NCBI RefSeq assembly: GCF_036226405.1
Contig: NZ_CP108464.1
Coordinates: 3,596,001 to 3,660,000 of the forward strand
Origin: Streptomyces sp. NBC_01260
GTDB lineage: Bacteria; Actinomycetota; Actinomycetes; Streptomycetales; Streptomycetaceae
DNA length: 64,000 nt
Direction of reading: 5' to 3'
The position numbers were made by a program, and so were the translations under genes. Positions 8,195 through 16,639 of this stretch are shown in pieces. The notes under the pieces were generated by a model, which was given only the letters and a program-made list of their open reading frames with translations, did no database searches and had not been told where the DNA came from. Every line of letters starts with the position of its first letter. Position 1 is the stretch's first letter.

Positions 8195-8564
8195 TCTGAA
8201 TCAGGTTGCCGCAGGTGTCGTCCAGCACCGCAGTGGTGACCGGGCCCATCTCCATCGGCTCCTGGGTGAAGTGCACGCCGAGCTCGCGCAGCCGGCCGAA
8301 CTCCGTGTGCACGTCGTCCACGGCGAAGGAGGTGGCCGGGATGCCGTCCTTCACCAGCGCCGTCTTGTACGGCTTCACCGCCGGATGGCCGTCGGGCTCC
8401 AGCAGCAGTTCCGTCCCGTCGGGGGCCTCCGGCGAGACCACGGTCAGCCAGCGGTCCGCGCCGACCGGGACATCGGCCTTCTTCACGAAACCCAGCACGT
8501 CCGTATAGAAGCGCAGCGCCTTCTCCTGGTCATCGACGAAAACGCTGGACAGGTGAATCCTCAT
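8175..8564 (-). CDS. VOC (glyoxalase/dioxygenase superfamily) protein
   Basis: 129 residues forming one vicinal-oxygen-chelate module of two beta-alpha-beta-beta-beta halves: IHLSSVFVDDQEKALRFYTD starts the first half and ATSFAVDDVHTEFGRLRELG the second. The C-terminal VLDDTCGNLIQIMHI is the usual end strand. ATG at 8564 has GGGGAG upstream; the longer frame to 8669 lacks a site. Close relatives are annotated as glyoxalase-like without known substrate. Confidence 0.82.
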   Translation of the reverse strand: MRIHLSSVFVDDQEKALRFYTDVLGFVKKADVPVGADRWLTVVSPEAPDGTELLLEPDGHPAVKPYKTALVKDGIPATSFAVDDVHTEFGRLRELGVHFTQEPMEMGPVTTAVLDDTCGNLIQIMHIRA

Positions 8565-8631
8565 GGGGTGCTCCCCGCTGCATCGGGCCTGGGCCATCGG
8601 GTCGCGAGGACCAGGGCGTTCGGTGGTCAGA

Positions 8632-10113
8632 TCATGGCACCGGCGTCGGCGCGGAGGAGGTGGCGACACTTACGGGCAGCGCGCCCGCCCCGTACCAGCT
8701 CAGTTCCGGCCGGAGGGGGGAGCACGGCTTCAGGAGGAGTCTCGGGTTCCGAAGCGCCAGGTCTTCCTGGAACAGGCAGCGTCCGGCGGCCGCGGCTCCG
8801 GCGGACTGGATTTCCCCGTCCGCGCCCCGGCGCCATTCCTGGTGCGGGCGGCCGTCGCACCTCGCCAGGGTGACCCGCCGCGCGGCCGCGGTGAGGCACC
8901 GCGGTCCGGCCTTCGACTCGATGGTTCCGGCGTTGATGCGCCAGGACTGATCGGCCTGGCCAGTGCAGTCGAAGGTGCCGGCCGCCACGGTCGCGTGTGA
9001 GCCCTTCGCGCCGGCCGCCGGGCCGAGGCAGCGCTCGTGCCGCCCCTTCGCGTTCGCCAGGCCGATCGCCGAGACGATCTCGCCCGAACGGGCCGTCCGA
9101 GGTTTCAGGGAGTACTCCCGGTGCACCCACTCCACGTACTTCCCGCCCATGTAGTGACCGGCCGGACAGGGCCGGGACTCGCATCCCGCGCCCACCCGGT
9201 ACGACTGGAAGATCTCCTCCTTCTGCCGGGCCAGGATCGGGCCGAGATTCTCGGGGAGGCGGGACATGTCGTATCCGAGGTACCCCGTCGCACCGATCGG
9301 GGTAACGCCGGGGAGGGCGAACGCGACGCGTCGGAGGTACCGGCCGGCCACCCCGTGGTCGCTGTGATCGGCTCCCGGCATGTACGTGTGCCCGAAGAAC
9401 GTGTTGTCGTAGTCCAGGGTGAGCACGCGCTTGATCCCGTCCTGCCGGGCGAGAGCGGTGAGGGTGTCGATGAGCTGCTGCTCCGTGTAGCCCTGCGACT
9501 TGTCCACCGGCTGGATGGCCCGGATCTCGCCGCGGAAGAGTCTCAGGAGGCTCTGGTGGGCGTGCCTCGGATATCCGGTGCCGACGGGGTTCCCGTCAGG
9601 AAGCCTGAGGAACGAGAGCCGCACACTGAACGAGCCGTTCAAGGTGAAGGAGGCGATGGTGCGGGTTCCCACATGGATGTCGTGCCGTGTCCAGCGGTTC
9701 GGGACGCCCACCATTTCCGCGTAGGCCGCTCGCACGCCCTTTTCCCTGCTCTGTACGTAGTGGTCCCCGGCGTATGCGTGGCCGGCGTCCCCGGCGGTCA
9801 GGTAGACGGTACTGAACGCGCACCGCGGCCCCAGCGACTGCTGGATCTCCGGATCGATGAACAACAGGTCGTCGTCCTGATGGGCCACACCCACCATCGT
9901 GCGCCCGCAGACCTGCACACCGCTTCTTCGCCCCGTCACCCCGGGTCCGTCCAGGAGCGCGGTGGTGGCCCGGCTCCCGGACATCTCGGCAGGCTGGCCG
10001 AGGATCAGGAGGAGGAGAACAAGACTCATCGCCAGGCAGGGCGCACCCCAGAGCAACAACGTCCGACGGCTCCTGACCGCGCCCCTCCCGCGCCCCACCC
10101 GCATCGCACGCAT
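8632..10113 (-). CDS. PIG-L family deacetylase with C-terminal ricin-type lectin domain
   Basis: 493 residues. A hydrophobic segment at 15-39 is a membrane anchor or signal. The PIG-L domain follows, with the metal motif AHQDDD at 77-82 and the HxDH motif (HSDH) at 250-253, as in LmbE/MshB-type zinc N-acetylglucosaminyl deacetylases. Residues about 375-493 form a ricin-B lectin module with paired CLGP, QSW, CLTA and QEW repeats. The combination implies an exported, carbohydrate-binding de-N-acetylase acting on a surface or external glycan. ATG 10113 is chosen because GGAGGT precedes it. It is divergent from the DUF6056 membrane protein. Confidence 0.85.
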   Translation of the reverse strand: MRAMRVGRGRGAVRSRRTLLLWGAPCLAMSLVLLLLILGQPAEMSGSRATTALLDGPGVTGRRSGVQVCGRTMVGVAHQDDDLLFIDPEIQQSLGPRCAFSTVYLTAGDAGHAYAGDHYVQSREKGVRAAYAEMVGVPNRWTRHDIHVGTRTIASFTLNGSFSVRLSFLRLPDGNPVGTGYPRHAHQSLLRLFRGEIRAIQPVDKSQGYTEQQLIDTLTALARQDGIKRVLTLDYDNTFFGHTYMPGADHSDHGVAGRYLRRVAFALPGVTPIGATGYLGYDMSRLPENLGPILARQKEEIFQSYRVGAGCESRPCPAGHYMGGKYVEWVHREYSLKPRTARSGEIVSAIGLANAKGRHERCLGPAAGAKGSHATVAAGTFDCTGQADQSWRINAGTIESKAGPRCLTAAARRVTLARCDGRPHQEWRRGADGEIQSAGAAAAGRCLFQEDLALRNPRLLLKPCSPLRPELSWYGAGALPVSVATSSAPTPVP

Positions 10114-10368
10114 CCCGACCTCCACCGCCTCGCTCGCGGCCCTGCCGTCACGCCGCGCTTCCCGCCGATGCTCCGCAAGGTCCGCCCTTCCCACCGGCCC
10201 GCCGGGCCGGGCCGCCACAGAATCTCACCGGAAGAACGCACCGCAGTAGACCGTTCGCGTTGCTTCGTCGCGGAGTCCGCGTGTGCGCGATCCCGGCCGC
10301 CGAACGGCTGAGGTACTGCGGACAGAAGGGAAACGAACAGCCACCAGGATGTCGAGGGCGGTTTCGCA

Positions 10369-11841
10369 GTGGGAGAAGGAGAACGGCCGGGATACGCGAA
10401 GGCTCCTGAGCCCCGGAGGTCATGGGCCGTGCCATGGGCGTACGTCCTCTCGCTGTTCCCGTTGGGGCTCCTCGCGACGGCCGCGTCCTTCGCTCGCTGG
10501 GTGCGCCCGAGCGGCGACGAGTGGTGCTTCCTGCCGGTCATCCGCGCTCACGGACTCTCCGGGATGGTCAGGAAGTTCTACGTCGACGACAACGGCCGAG
10601 TCATGAACGGCGTACTGGTCTGGCTCTACGGCAGGTCCGGTGTGCCGGGACAGCAGTGGTTCGCCCCCATCAGTGCCGTGTTCGTGCTGGGGATTCTGTG
10701 GACCGTGACCGCGCTGGCCCTGCGCAGGGCGGCCCTGACGGTGCCGCGCGGGATTCCGCTGTTCGTGGCGTCCATGGTGACGGTGGTCTTCCTTCTGGGG
10801 TCCCCCAACACGTACAAGACGTTCTACTGGCCCGCCGCGTCCGTCTCGCACACGCTGCCCCCGGTCCTCGCCTGCGCGGCGGTGATTCCGTTCCTGCTCG
10901 CACGGTCGCGCGGGGGCAGGGCCGTCGCGCTGGGCATCGGCGTGGTCATCGGCCTCTGCATCGGGACGCTCTCGGAGCAGAGCACGGTCGTCGTACTGGT
11001 GGTGCTGATCGCCGCGCTGGTGATGACCTTCCGGACGGGGGGCGGCCAGTCCCGCCGCCGGCTGCGGGCCTGGCTCGCCGTGGGTGTGGCCGCGACGCTG
11101 GCCGGGGCGCTGATCCTGGTGACGTCTCCGGGGTCCCGGCGCCGCAGGGGCCGGGTCGGCGCGGCGAAGGACACCTCTCTGATCGCGCCGGACTCGCTCG
11201 CCGGGACCGCCCGGAGCTTCGGGCACATCATGATCGACACCTTCTCCTCGTGGCAGTACCTGGGGGCGGTCGCGGCCGGTGTTCTGCTCGGCCTGGTGAT
11301 GCGGGGCCCCGGCGGCGCCCGGCCGGACCCGCCGCGCCGTCCGGTGCTGCTGTTGTGTGCCGGAGCAGTCACGTTCCTGGTCGCCGGCTATCTCGCCACG
11401 CTCCTCGCGTATCCCGTCTTCCACGCCGGAGTGGTGAACTCCACCCGGCTCTGGAACGACTTCCTCTTCCTGTACGTCGCCCTGCTCACCGGTCTCGGCA
11501 TGATGCTGGGGCAGTCGCTCCAGGGGGTCCGGCTGCACCGGCTGCACGGCGGCGTCCTGCGGTGGGCCGCCGCGGCCGCGTGCGCCGCCGTATGCGTCGG
11601 GCTCGCTCCCCCGCTCGTCCACCTCGGCGACCAGATGCGGGTGCGGGCGCACGCGTGGGAGCGTCAGGACGTCTGGCTGCGCGCCCGGGTGGCGCAGGGG
11701 GCGCGAGTCCTGCCGTACGCGCCGACGCCCATCGCCAAGATGACGGAGCCGTTCGGCAACGGGAAGCGAAGCTGGGTGACGGCGTGCGTGGCCCGCTACT
11801 ACCACCTGACGCGGGTGGACTACGCCCCGGAGGTGCCCTGA
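10369..11841 (+). CDS. Polytopic membrane protein, DUF6056-like
   Basis: 490 residues with about 11 hydrophobic helices. The loop after the first helix carries GDEWCFLPVI, and a later loop has GSPNTYKTFYWPAASVSHTL, as in the DUF6056 family, whose layout resembles polyprenyl-phosphate sugar transferases. The last 90 residues are outside the membrane. GTG at 10369 is weakly supported; no strong ribosome site is visible and a start near 10429 is possible. Divergence from the PIG-L deacetylase suggests both handle one envelope glycan. That role is inference. Confidence 0.68.
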   Translation: MGEGERPGYAKAPEPRRSWAVPWAYVLSLFPLGLLATAASFARWVRPSGDEWCFLPVIRAHGLSGMVRKFYVDDNGRVMNGVLVWLYGRSGVPGQQWFAPISAVFVLGILWTVTALALRRAALTVPRGIPLFVASMVTVVFLLGSPNTYKTFYWPAASVSHTLPPVLACAAVIPFLLARSRGGRAVALGIGVVIGLCIGTLSEQSTVVVLVVLIAALVMTFRTGGGQSRRRLRAWLAVGVAATLAGALILVTSPGSRRRRGRVGAAKDTSLIAPDSLAGTARSFGHIMIDTFSSWQYLGAVAAGVLLGLVMRGPGGARPDPPRRPVLLLCAGAVTFLVAGYLATLLAYPVFHAGVVNSTRLWNDFLFLYVALLTGLGMMLGQSLQGVRLHRLHGGVLRWAAAAACAAVCVGLAPPLVHLGDQMRVRAHAWERQDVWLRARVAQGARVLPYAPTPIAKMTEPFGNGKRSWVTACVARYYHLTRVDYAPEVP

Positions 11842-12066
11842 CGCGCCCCGGATCCGAAGGAGCCGCGCCCCATGGAGGTACCGGCACCCCGATCCGGGCA
11901 CGCCGGGTCCGGCCGAGCCGCGCCGTCGTGCAGCAGCCACAGCCCGGGGCTCAAGCGTCAAAAGCCGGGCAGGCCTGCGGCAGACGGAGCACAACAGCCC
12001 ACCGGACATGAGCCGCGCGGCCATCAGAGGCGTCATCGTCTCCCGTGATGGGGCAAGGTTGGCCGT

Positions 12067-12417
12067 ATGCCTTCTGCCCTTGTTGTCGGTTACGACCCAC
12101 AGGCGATCCCCGGCGCCGACGCGGATGCCCTTCGCGCCTCTCTCGACGCGGAGCTGGTCCGGTTCGGCCACCACGGCATCGACGCGGCGATGGCGCTGAT
12201 CGTGTTCGGCGAATCCGTCGAGTCCGTCCTCGTCGCGGCCCTGACCGAGCGCCCGTGGGACGTGGTTGTCATCGGTGGCGGCATCCGCAGGACGGAGCAG
12301 CTGCTGCCGATCTTCGAGCAGACCGTGAACCTGATCCGCCGCCATGCGCCGCAGGCCGCGATCGCGTTCAACACCAGCGGCAGCGACAGCGTCGAGGCCG
12401 CACAGCGCCACCTCTGA
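12067..12417 (+). CDS. Conserved hypothetical protein
   Basis: 116 residues beginning MPSALVVGYDPQAIPGADAD. A repeated alternation of strands and helices (LIVFGE, DVVVIGGGIR, AAIAFNTSGS) suggests a small Rossmann-like fold, but I recognise no family. It is flanked by 225 bp upstream without genes and by a convergent membrane protein gene. Codon bias is normal for the region. Confidence 0.6.
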   Translation: MPSALVVGYDPQAIPGADADALRASLDAELVRFGHHGIDAAMALIVFGESVESVLVAALTERPWDVVVIGGGIRRTEQLLPIFEQTVNLIRRHAPQAAIAFNTSGSDSVEAAQRHL

Positions 12418-12467
12418 GTCCGGCAAGGGCCACTGCTCGCCGCCGGGTTCGGCCGGGCCCGCCCGGA

Positions 12468-12998
12468 TCAGGCCTGTGCGGCGCGGCGCCGTCGGTAGTA
12501 GGAGAGCGTGACCGCTGCGAGCAGCGGCCCCCAGGCGACCATGGGCAGGTAGAGGAATCCGGTGACCGTACTGCCGAGCGCGGTCATGTCGGCATGGGGA
12601 ACTGCCCACCACACGGCGAACGGAGCCCACAGGACCGTCAGTGCGACGGCACCGAGAGCGGCGGGGATCACGGCCGCCGTCACGCGGACCCGGCGGCCAC
12701 CGAGCAGCGGAACCCAGTGCGGGACGACCTCGCCCCACGGCCGGACCAGGCCGAGGGTGAGCAGTGCCAGAGCCTCGCCGGCAACGCTCAGGCCAACGAC
12801 GTACGCAACTCCCCAGCCGCTGATGCCCATCGCCTGGTACCCGGCCTCGGTGTAGCCGCCGCGGTGTCCGGCTGCCAGCAGGAGGCGCCAGATTCCCGAC
12901 GGCAGGGTGAGGAGCGGGACGAGGTGTGCGGCCCGAACCGCCCAGCGGGGCGGCAGCGAATCGGAGTGGGTGAGCCGGGTGGTGGTCATGTACACCAT
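12468..12998 (-). CDS. Four-helix membrane protein of unknown function
   Basis: 176 residues with about four transmembrane segments; the first follows RWAVRAAHLVPLLTLPSGIW, and the last ends in a basic tail (YYRRRRAAQA). The conserved look of LTLPSGIWRLLLAAG recalls a Streptomyces family of small integral membrane proteins without assigned role. Start at 12998 or the ATG at 12989; the longer frame to 13106 adds a non-homologous, charged leader. Confidence 0.6.
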   Translation of the reverse strand: MVYMTTTRLTHSDSLPPRWAVRAAHLVPLLTLPSGIWRLLLAAGHRGGYTEAGYQAMGISGWGVAYVVGLSVAGEALALLTLGLVRPWGEVVPHWVPLLGGRRVRVTAAVIPAALGAVALTVLWAPFAVWWAVPHADMTALGSTVTGFLYLPMVAWGPLLAAVTLSYYRRRRAAQA

Positions 12999-13511
12999 CG
13001 TCTCGGCGTACCGACACCACGACGTCGCTCGCGAGGACCAGCCTTGGGGCCGGCGCCAGGAGGAGATCCCTGCCACCGCCTCCCCCGCGCGGAGGAAGGC
13101 GGTCATCCCCTGTCCTTCCCTCCCCGCGCTCCCCGGCCAGGGAAGGAAACCCCTGACTCACCGTGTGCACTTCGAGGGGGGTTCCCGGCCCGGCGGGGTT
13201 GTCCAGCTCGCCGCGTTCGGCCCGGTTCAGGAGCCCCTGCCAGACGGTGCGGACGTCGCGGCCGTGAAGTGCGCAGGCAGCGGCTTCGGCGCACCACTCC
13301 CGGAGGGCGTCGCCGCCGCCGACCGAGCATTCCCACTGCCCGCCTGAGCGCCCGCGGCTCCCGAACCGCTCCGGCCGGACAGCCCTCGCTGAGGGCAAAG
13401 GGGGGATAGCCCCCGGTCAAACCCGGAGGACGCCCCCAGCGCGGCCCGCTCCCACTCCAGGCCATGATCGTTTCACCGCCCAGGAAACACGAACGAGCCG
13501 AGGAGTTCAGC
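12999..13511. other. 513-bp intergenic stretch with a possible gene remnant
   Basis: No intact gene. On the minus strand about 13150-13360 one frame reads LREWCAEAAACALHGRDVRT and continues with a polar helix, which looks like protein-coding sequence but runs on without a sensible start or stop, so it may be a decayed gene. A 6-bp hairpin with arms GCCCTC and GAGGGC lies at 13382-13396. The ribosome site of the next gene (GAGGAG) is at its right edge. Confidence 0.35.
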
Positions 13512-14873
13512 ATGACCGCGCACCACCAGGCGATCGGCCGACGGAGGCTGCTCGCCGCGACGGCCGGGCTCGCGGCCACGGCCCTGCTGGCCCCCACGGC
13601 CTCCGCCGCGACCACCACACCCGCCCCCACCGGGGCGAAGAGCCGGCAGGCCGACGCGCTCCGCGCGCTGGAGCGCGCCGCCCAGCCCCTGCGCTCGACG
13701 GAGCCCGGCGGCAACACCAGCGACCTACGGGCGCTGGACGCCATGATCGGCGACGCCAAGGTGGTCGGACTGGGCGAGGCCACCCACGGCTCGCACGAGT
13801 TCTTCACCATGAAGCAACGCGTCTTCAGCCACCTCGTCCAGGAGAAGGGCTTCACCACCTTCGCCCTGGAGATGAGCTGGACTGCGGGCCTGCGGATCGA
13901 CGAGTACCTGCAGGGCGGCCCCGGCGACGCCCGGCGGATCGCGAAGGAGACACTGACCGGATCACCCTGGGAGCGCGAGGAGTTCGTCAGCCTCATCGCC
14001 TGGATGCGGCGCCACAACGACCGCCACCCCGGCCGGAAGGTCCACTTCATGGGCAACGACGTCGGGGCGCCCAAGCTCGGCGACGCAGTCTTCGACCGGG
14101 TGCTCTCGTACGTCCGCACGAGCCGCCCCCAGGACGTCGCACGCCTTGAGGAGCTGTACGCGGGCCTGCGCCCCCTCGACGACGTCTTCGCCTACCTGCG
14201 CAAGCCCGTCGCGGAACGTCGCCTCGACGCCGCCACCGCCCAGCAGGCGTTCGACCTGGTCACCGCGCACAAGGGGGACGGCGGCGACGCCTACGAATGG
14301 GCCGAGCAGCACGCCCGCAGCATCGCCCAGACCTTCGCGTTCGCCTCGCTCGACCTGTCCGACCCGGCATCGGTCTCCGCCGCGGAGCACCTCCGCGACC
14401 GGGTCATGGCCGACAACACCGCCTGGTGGCACCGCCGCACCGGCGACAAGATGCTGCTCTCGGCGCACAACGGCCACGTGGGCTACCTGGCCACCGACCC
14501 GGTGATGTACCCCACGACCCAGGGCGCCTTCCTGCGCGAGGCCCTCGGCCGGGACTACGCCGCCATCGGCTTCACCTTCGGCCGCGGCTCGTTCCTCACC
14601 GCGACCACCCTCGGCAGCCCCTGGAACAAGGTCACCGTCCCCGCGGCCACCCGCGGCATGCAGGAGTACACCCTCAACCGGGTGCACCACCGCGACTACT
14701 ACCTCGACCTGCGCACCCTGCCCGCCGCGGGCCGCACCTGGCTGGACACGCCCCGCCCCACCTACGAGGCCGGCTCGTCCTTCACGAAGGACCCGCTCCC
14801 CACGCTCGCCATCACCCGGGCCTACGACATCCTCATCCACCTCGACCAGGTCCACGCAGCCACCAGCCTCTGA
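13512..14873 (+). CDS. Secreted erythromycin esterase family protein
   Basis: 453 residues. The N-terminus GRRRLLAATAGLAATALLA ending in TASA is a probable twin-arginine signal peptide. The mature part matches the EreA/EreB-like fold: GLGEATHGSHEFF (catalytic Glu/His region, residues 87-98), FALEMSW, and SAHNGHVGYL near residue 320. Members hydrolyse esters or lactones through a metal-independent His/Glu site, and most chromosomal Streptomyces members have no shown link to macrolides. GAGGAG precedes ATG 13512. It stands alone. Confidence 0.82.
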   Translation: MTAHHQAIGRRRLLAATAGLAATALLAPTASAATTTPAPTGAKSRQADALRALERAAQPLRSTEPGGNTSDLRALDAMIGDAKVVGLGEATHGSHEFFTMKQRVFSHLVQEKGFTTFALEMSWTAGLRIDEYLQGGPGDARRIAKETLTGSPWEREEFVSLIAWMRRHNDRHPGRKVHFMGNDVGAPKLGDAVFDRVLSYVRTSRPQDVARLEELYAGLRPLDDVFAYLRKPVAERRLDAATAQQAFDLVTAHKGDGGDAYEWAEQHARSIAQTFAFASLDLSDPASVSAAEHLRDRVMADNTAWWHRRTGDKMLLSAHNGHVGYLATDPVMYPTTQGAFLREALGRDYAAIGFTFGRGSFLTATTLGSPWNKVTVPAATRGMQEYTLNRVHHRDYYLDLRTLPAAGRTWLDTPRPTYEAGSSFTKDPLPTLAITRAYDILIHLDQVHAATSL

Positions 14874-14973
14874 CCCAGGGCTGCTTCAAGACGCGGGTGC
14901 TCCGCAGCAGCACCGAGGCCGAGGCGTGGCAGACGGGCGGCACAGCGAAGCTCCGGCTGTTCAGGGCGACTTA

Positions 14974-15172
14974 GAGCTCGCGCAGATTGGCGGGTGGGGC
15001 GCCCAGGCAGTGAGGCGAGCACAGGTGTCCCTGATCATGGAGTTGCGACGCTCTGTGATCACTGGGGAGACCTGTGCCCGTCCTTCCAGCATGGCTGACC
15101 GACCCGCTGTGGGACCAATTCGCGGCGCTGCTGCCCGAGCGTCCCGCAGTCGATCCGGCCCAGCCGCTGGTG
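14974..15172 (+). mobile_element. Truncated remnant of the IS5-like element
   Basis: About 200 bp closely matching the 5' end of the intact element at 16.6-17.6 kb, in the opposite orientation. From 15074 it encodes the same transposase start (MPVLPAWLTDPLWDQFAALL) and about 31 codons, then similarity stops at about 15172. A short stretch after that (CTGGTGAGC) resembles the other end of the element, which would fit an internal deletion. It lies 13 bp from the end of the aldo/keto reductase gene. Confidence 0.8.
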
Positions 15173-15184
15173 AGCGCCGTAGGG

Positions 15185-16057
15185 TTAGCGGCCGATCTTG
15201 TCGAGCTCGGCGAGATCGTCGTCGGACAGCGGGAGTCCCGCGCCGGCGGCGTTCTCGCGCAGGTGTGCCACCGATGAGGTGCCGGGGATCAGCAGGATGT
15301 TCGGCGACCGCTGCAGGAGCCAGGCCAGGGCGACCGACATGGGCGTCGCGTCCAACCGGGTGGCTACGGCCGTGAGTGCCGAGGACTGCAGCGGGCTGAA
15401 GCCGCCGAGGGGGAAGAAGGGCACGTAGGCGATGCCCTGCTCTGCGAGCTCGTCGATCAGGTCGTCGTCGTGGCGGTGGGCGAGGTTGTACATGTTCTGC
15501 ACGCACACGATCGGCGCGATCGAGCGCGCTTCGGCGACCTGTTCCGCCGTCGCGTTGCTCACGCCGAGGTGCCGGATGAGGCCCTGCCGCTGGAGGTCGA
15601 CGAGCGCCCCGAACGCCTCCGCGAGCGAACCGGGCACGGGGCCCTGGGCGTCGCCGAGCCGGAGGTTGACCACGTCCAGCGTGTCGAGGCCGAGGTTCTC
15701 CAGGTTCTCGGTGACGGCCCGGCGCAGCTCTTCAGGCTTGCGTGCCGGGGGCCAGCCTCCCTCCTCGTCGCGAGTCGCCCCGACCTTGGTCACGATGTGC
15801 AGCGAGTCGGAGTACGGGTGCAGCGCTTCGCGGATCAGCTGGTTGGTGATGTGTGGCCCGTAGGCGTCGGCGGTGTCGATGTGGGTGATGCCGAGGCCGA
15901 CGGCCTCGCGGAGAACGGCGAATGCGCCCTCGCGGTCGGCAGGCGGACCCATGACCCAGGGGCCGGCGAGCTGCATGGCGCCGTAGCCGAACCGGGTGAC
16001 GGTCAGGTCGCCCAGGGTCCAGGTGCCGCCGGGAAGCGAGGCGGAGGGGGTGCCCAT
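15185..16057 (-). CDS. Aldo/keto reductase
   Basis: 290 residues, TIM-barrel AKR. The catalytic Asp and Tyr are in HIDTADAYGPHITNQLIREA, the Lys in IVTKVGATR; the usual active-site His position reads DVVNLRLGD, as in several actinobacterial AKR subfamilies. C-terminal VPGTSSV-like motif appears as IPGTSSVAHLREN for NADP binding. ATG 16057 has GAAAGG upstream. It is divergent from the HxlR regulator, the standard arrangement in which the regulator senses an electrophile and controls the reductase. Confidence 0.9.
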   Translation of the reverse strand: MGTPSASLPGGTWTLGDLTVTRFGYGAMQLAGPWVMGPPADREGAFAVLREAVGLGITHIDTADAYGPHITNQLIREALHPYSDSLHIVTKVGATRDEEGGWPPARKPEELRRAVTENLENLGLDTLDVVNLRLGDAQGPVPGSLAEAFGALVDLQRQGLIRHLGVSNATAEQVAEARSIAPIVCVQNMYNLAHRHDDDLIDELAEQGIAYVPFFPLGGFSPLQSSALTAVATRLDATPMSVALAWLLQRSPNILLIPGTSSVAHLRENAAGAGLPLSDDDLAELDKIGR

Positions 16058-16104
16058 GGTGTGCCTTTCGTGTTGAGCCAGGTGATGGTGCCTGACGGCG
16101 CCTT

Positions 16105-16156
16105 GCACCACTATTGGTGCGTAGCTTCTTGTCGGGAAGTAGGCACTTCGAAGTGC
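16105..16156. promoter_or_regulatory. Two palindromes between AKR and HxlR genes, probable operators
   Basis: Arms GCACCA and TGGTGC (16105-16120, 4-bp spacer) and the perfect 14-bp palindrome GCACTTCGAAGTGC (16143-16156) lie in the 130-bp divergent region. HxlR proteins bind such sites as dimers to control the neighbour and themselves. Assignment is from position only. Confidence 0.6.
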
Positions 16157-16187
16157 GTAAGGCACCCACGGGTGAGAGGAATGATCC

Positions 16188-16631
16188 ATGGCGACGATGA
16201 CGGCAGCCCAGCAAAGGGCACAGGCCAAGGTGGAGTACGACGCCTTCGTGGCTGCCTGCCCCAGCCGCAAGCTGCTCGACCGGATCTCGGACAAGTGGGT
16301 CACGCTGATCCTGGCCGCGCTCGGCAGCGACAGCGCGCATCAGCCCGGCGCCGACTGCGCCGGCGGGCCCCGGGTGATGCGCTACTCGGAGCTGCAGCGC
16401 CTGGTGGCCGGCGTCAGCCAGAAGATGCTCACCCAGACGCTGCGTTCCCTGGAGCGCGACGGCCTGGTGTCCCGCACCGTGGTGCCGACCGTGCCGGTCA
16501 CGGTCTCCTACGAGCTGACCGATCTCGGCCTGTCGCTGTACGAGATGATGCGGGGCCTCAAGGCCTGGGCCGAAACGCACATGGACGATGTGCTTGCCAA
16601 CCGCGAGACCTACGACACCCGCGTCGCCTGA
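16188..16631 (+). CDS. HxlR-family transcriptional regulator
   Basis: 147 residues, single winged-helix domain: CPSRKLLDRISDKWVTLIL, then RYSELQRLVAGVSQKMLTQT, then LERDGLVSRTVVPTVPVTVS and YELTDLG. The conserved redox-type cysteine near the front (CPSR) is present, and an insert of about ten residues between helices 1 and 2 carries another cysteine (GADCAGG). It is divergent from the aldo/keto reductase gene and probably responds to reactive carbonyl or oxidant stress. Confidence 0.9.
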   Translation: MATMTAAQQRAQAKVEYDAFVAACPSRKLLDRISDKWVTLILAALGSDSAHQPGADCAGGPRVMRYSELQRLVAGVSQKMLTQTLRSLERDGLVSRTVVPTVPVTVSYELTDLGLSLYEMMRGLKAWAETHMDDVLANRETYDTRVA

Positions 16632-16639
16632 ACCACACC

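Noticed and set aside
10420..13398. 992-residue minus-strand open frame
   Set aside because: It is the antisense of the DUF6056 gene and its neighbours. GC-rich codon bias removes stops; the protein has no domain and is Arg/Gly-rich.
13512..14873. Macrolide resistance gene
   Set aside because: The protein is only in the broad erythromycin esterase family and carries an export signal; no resistance context is present.
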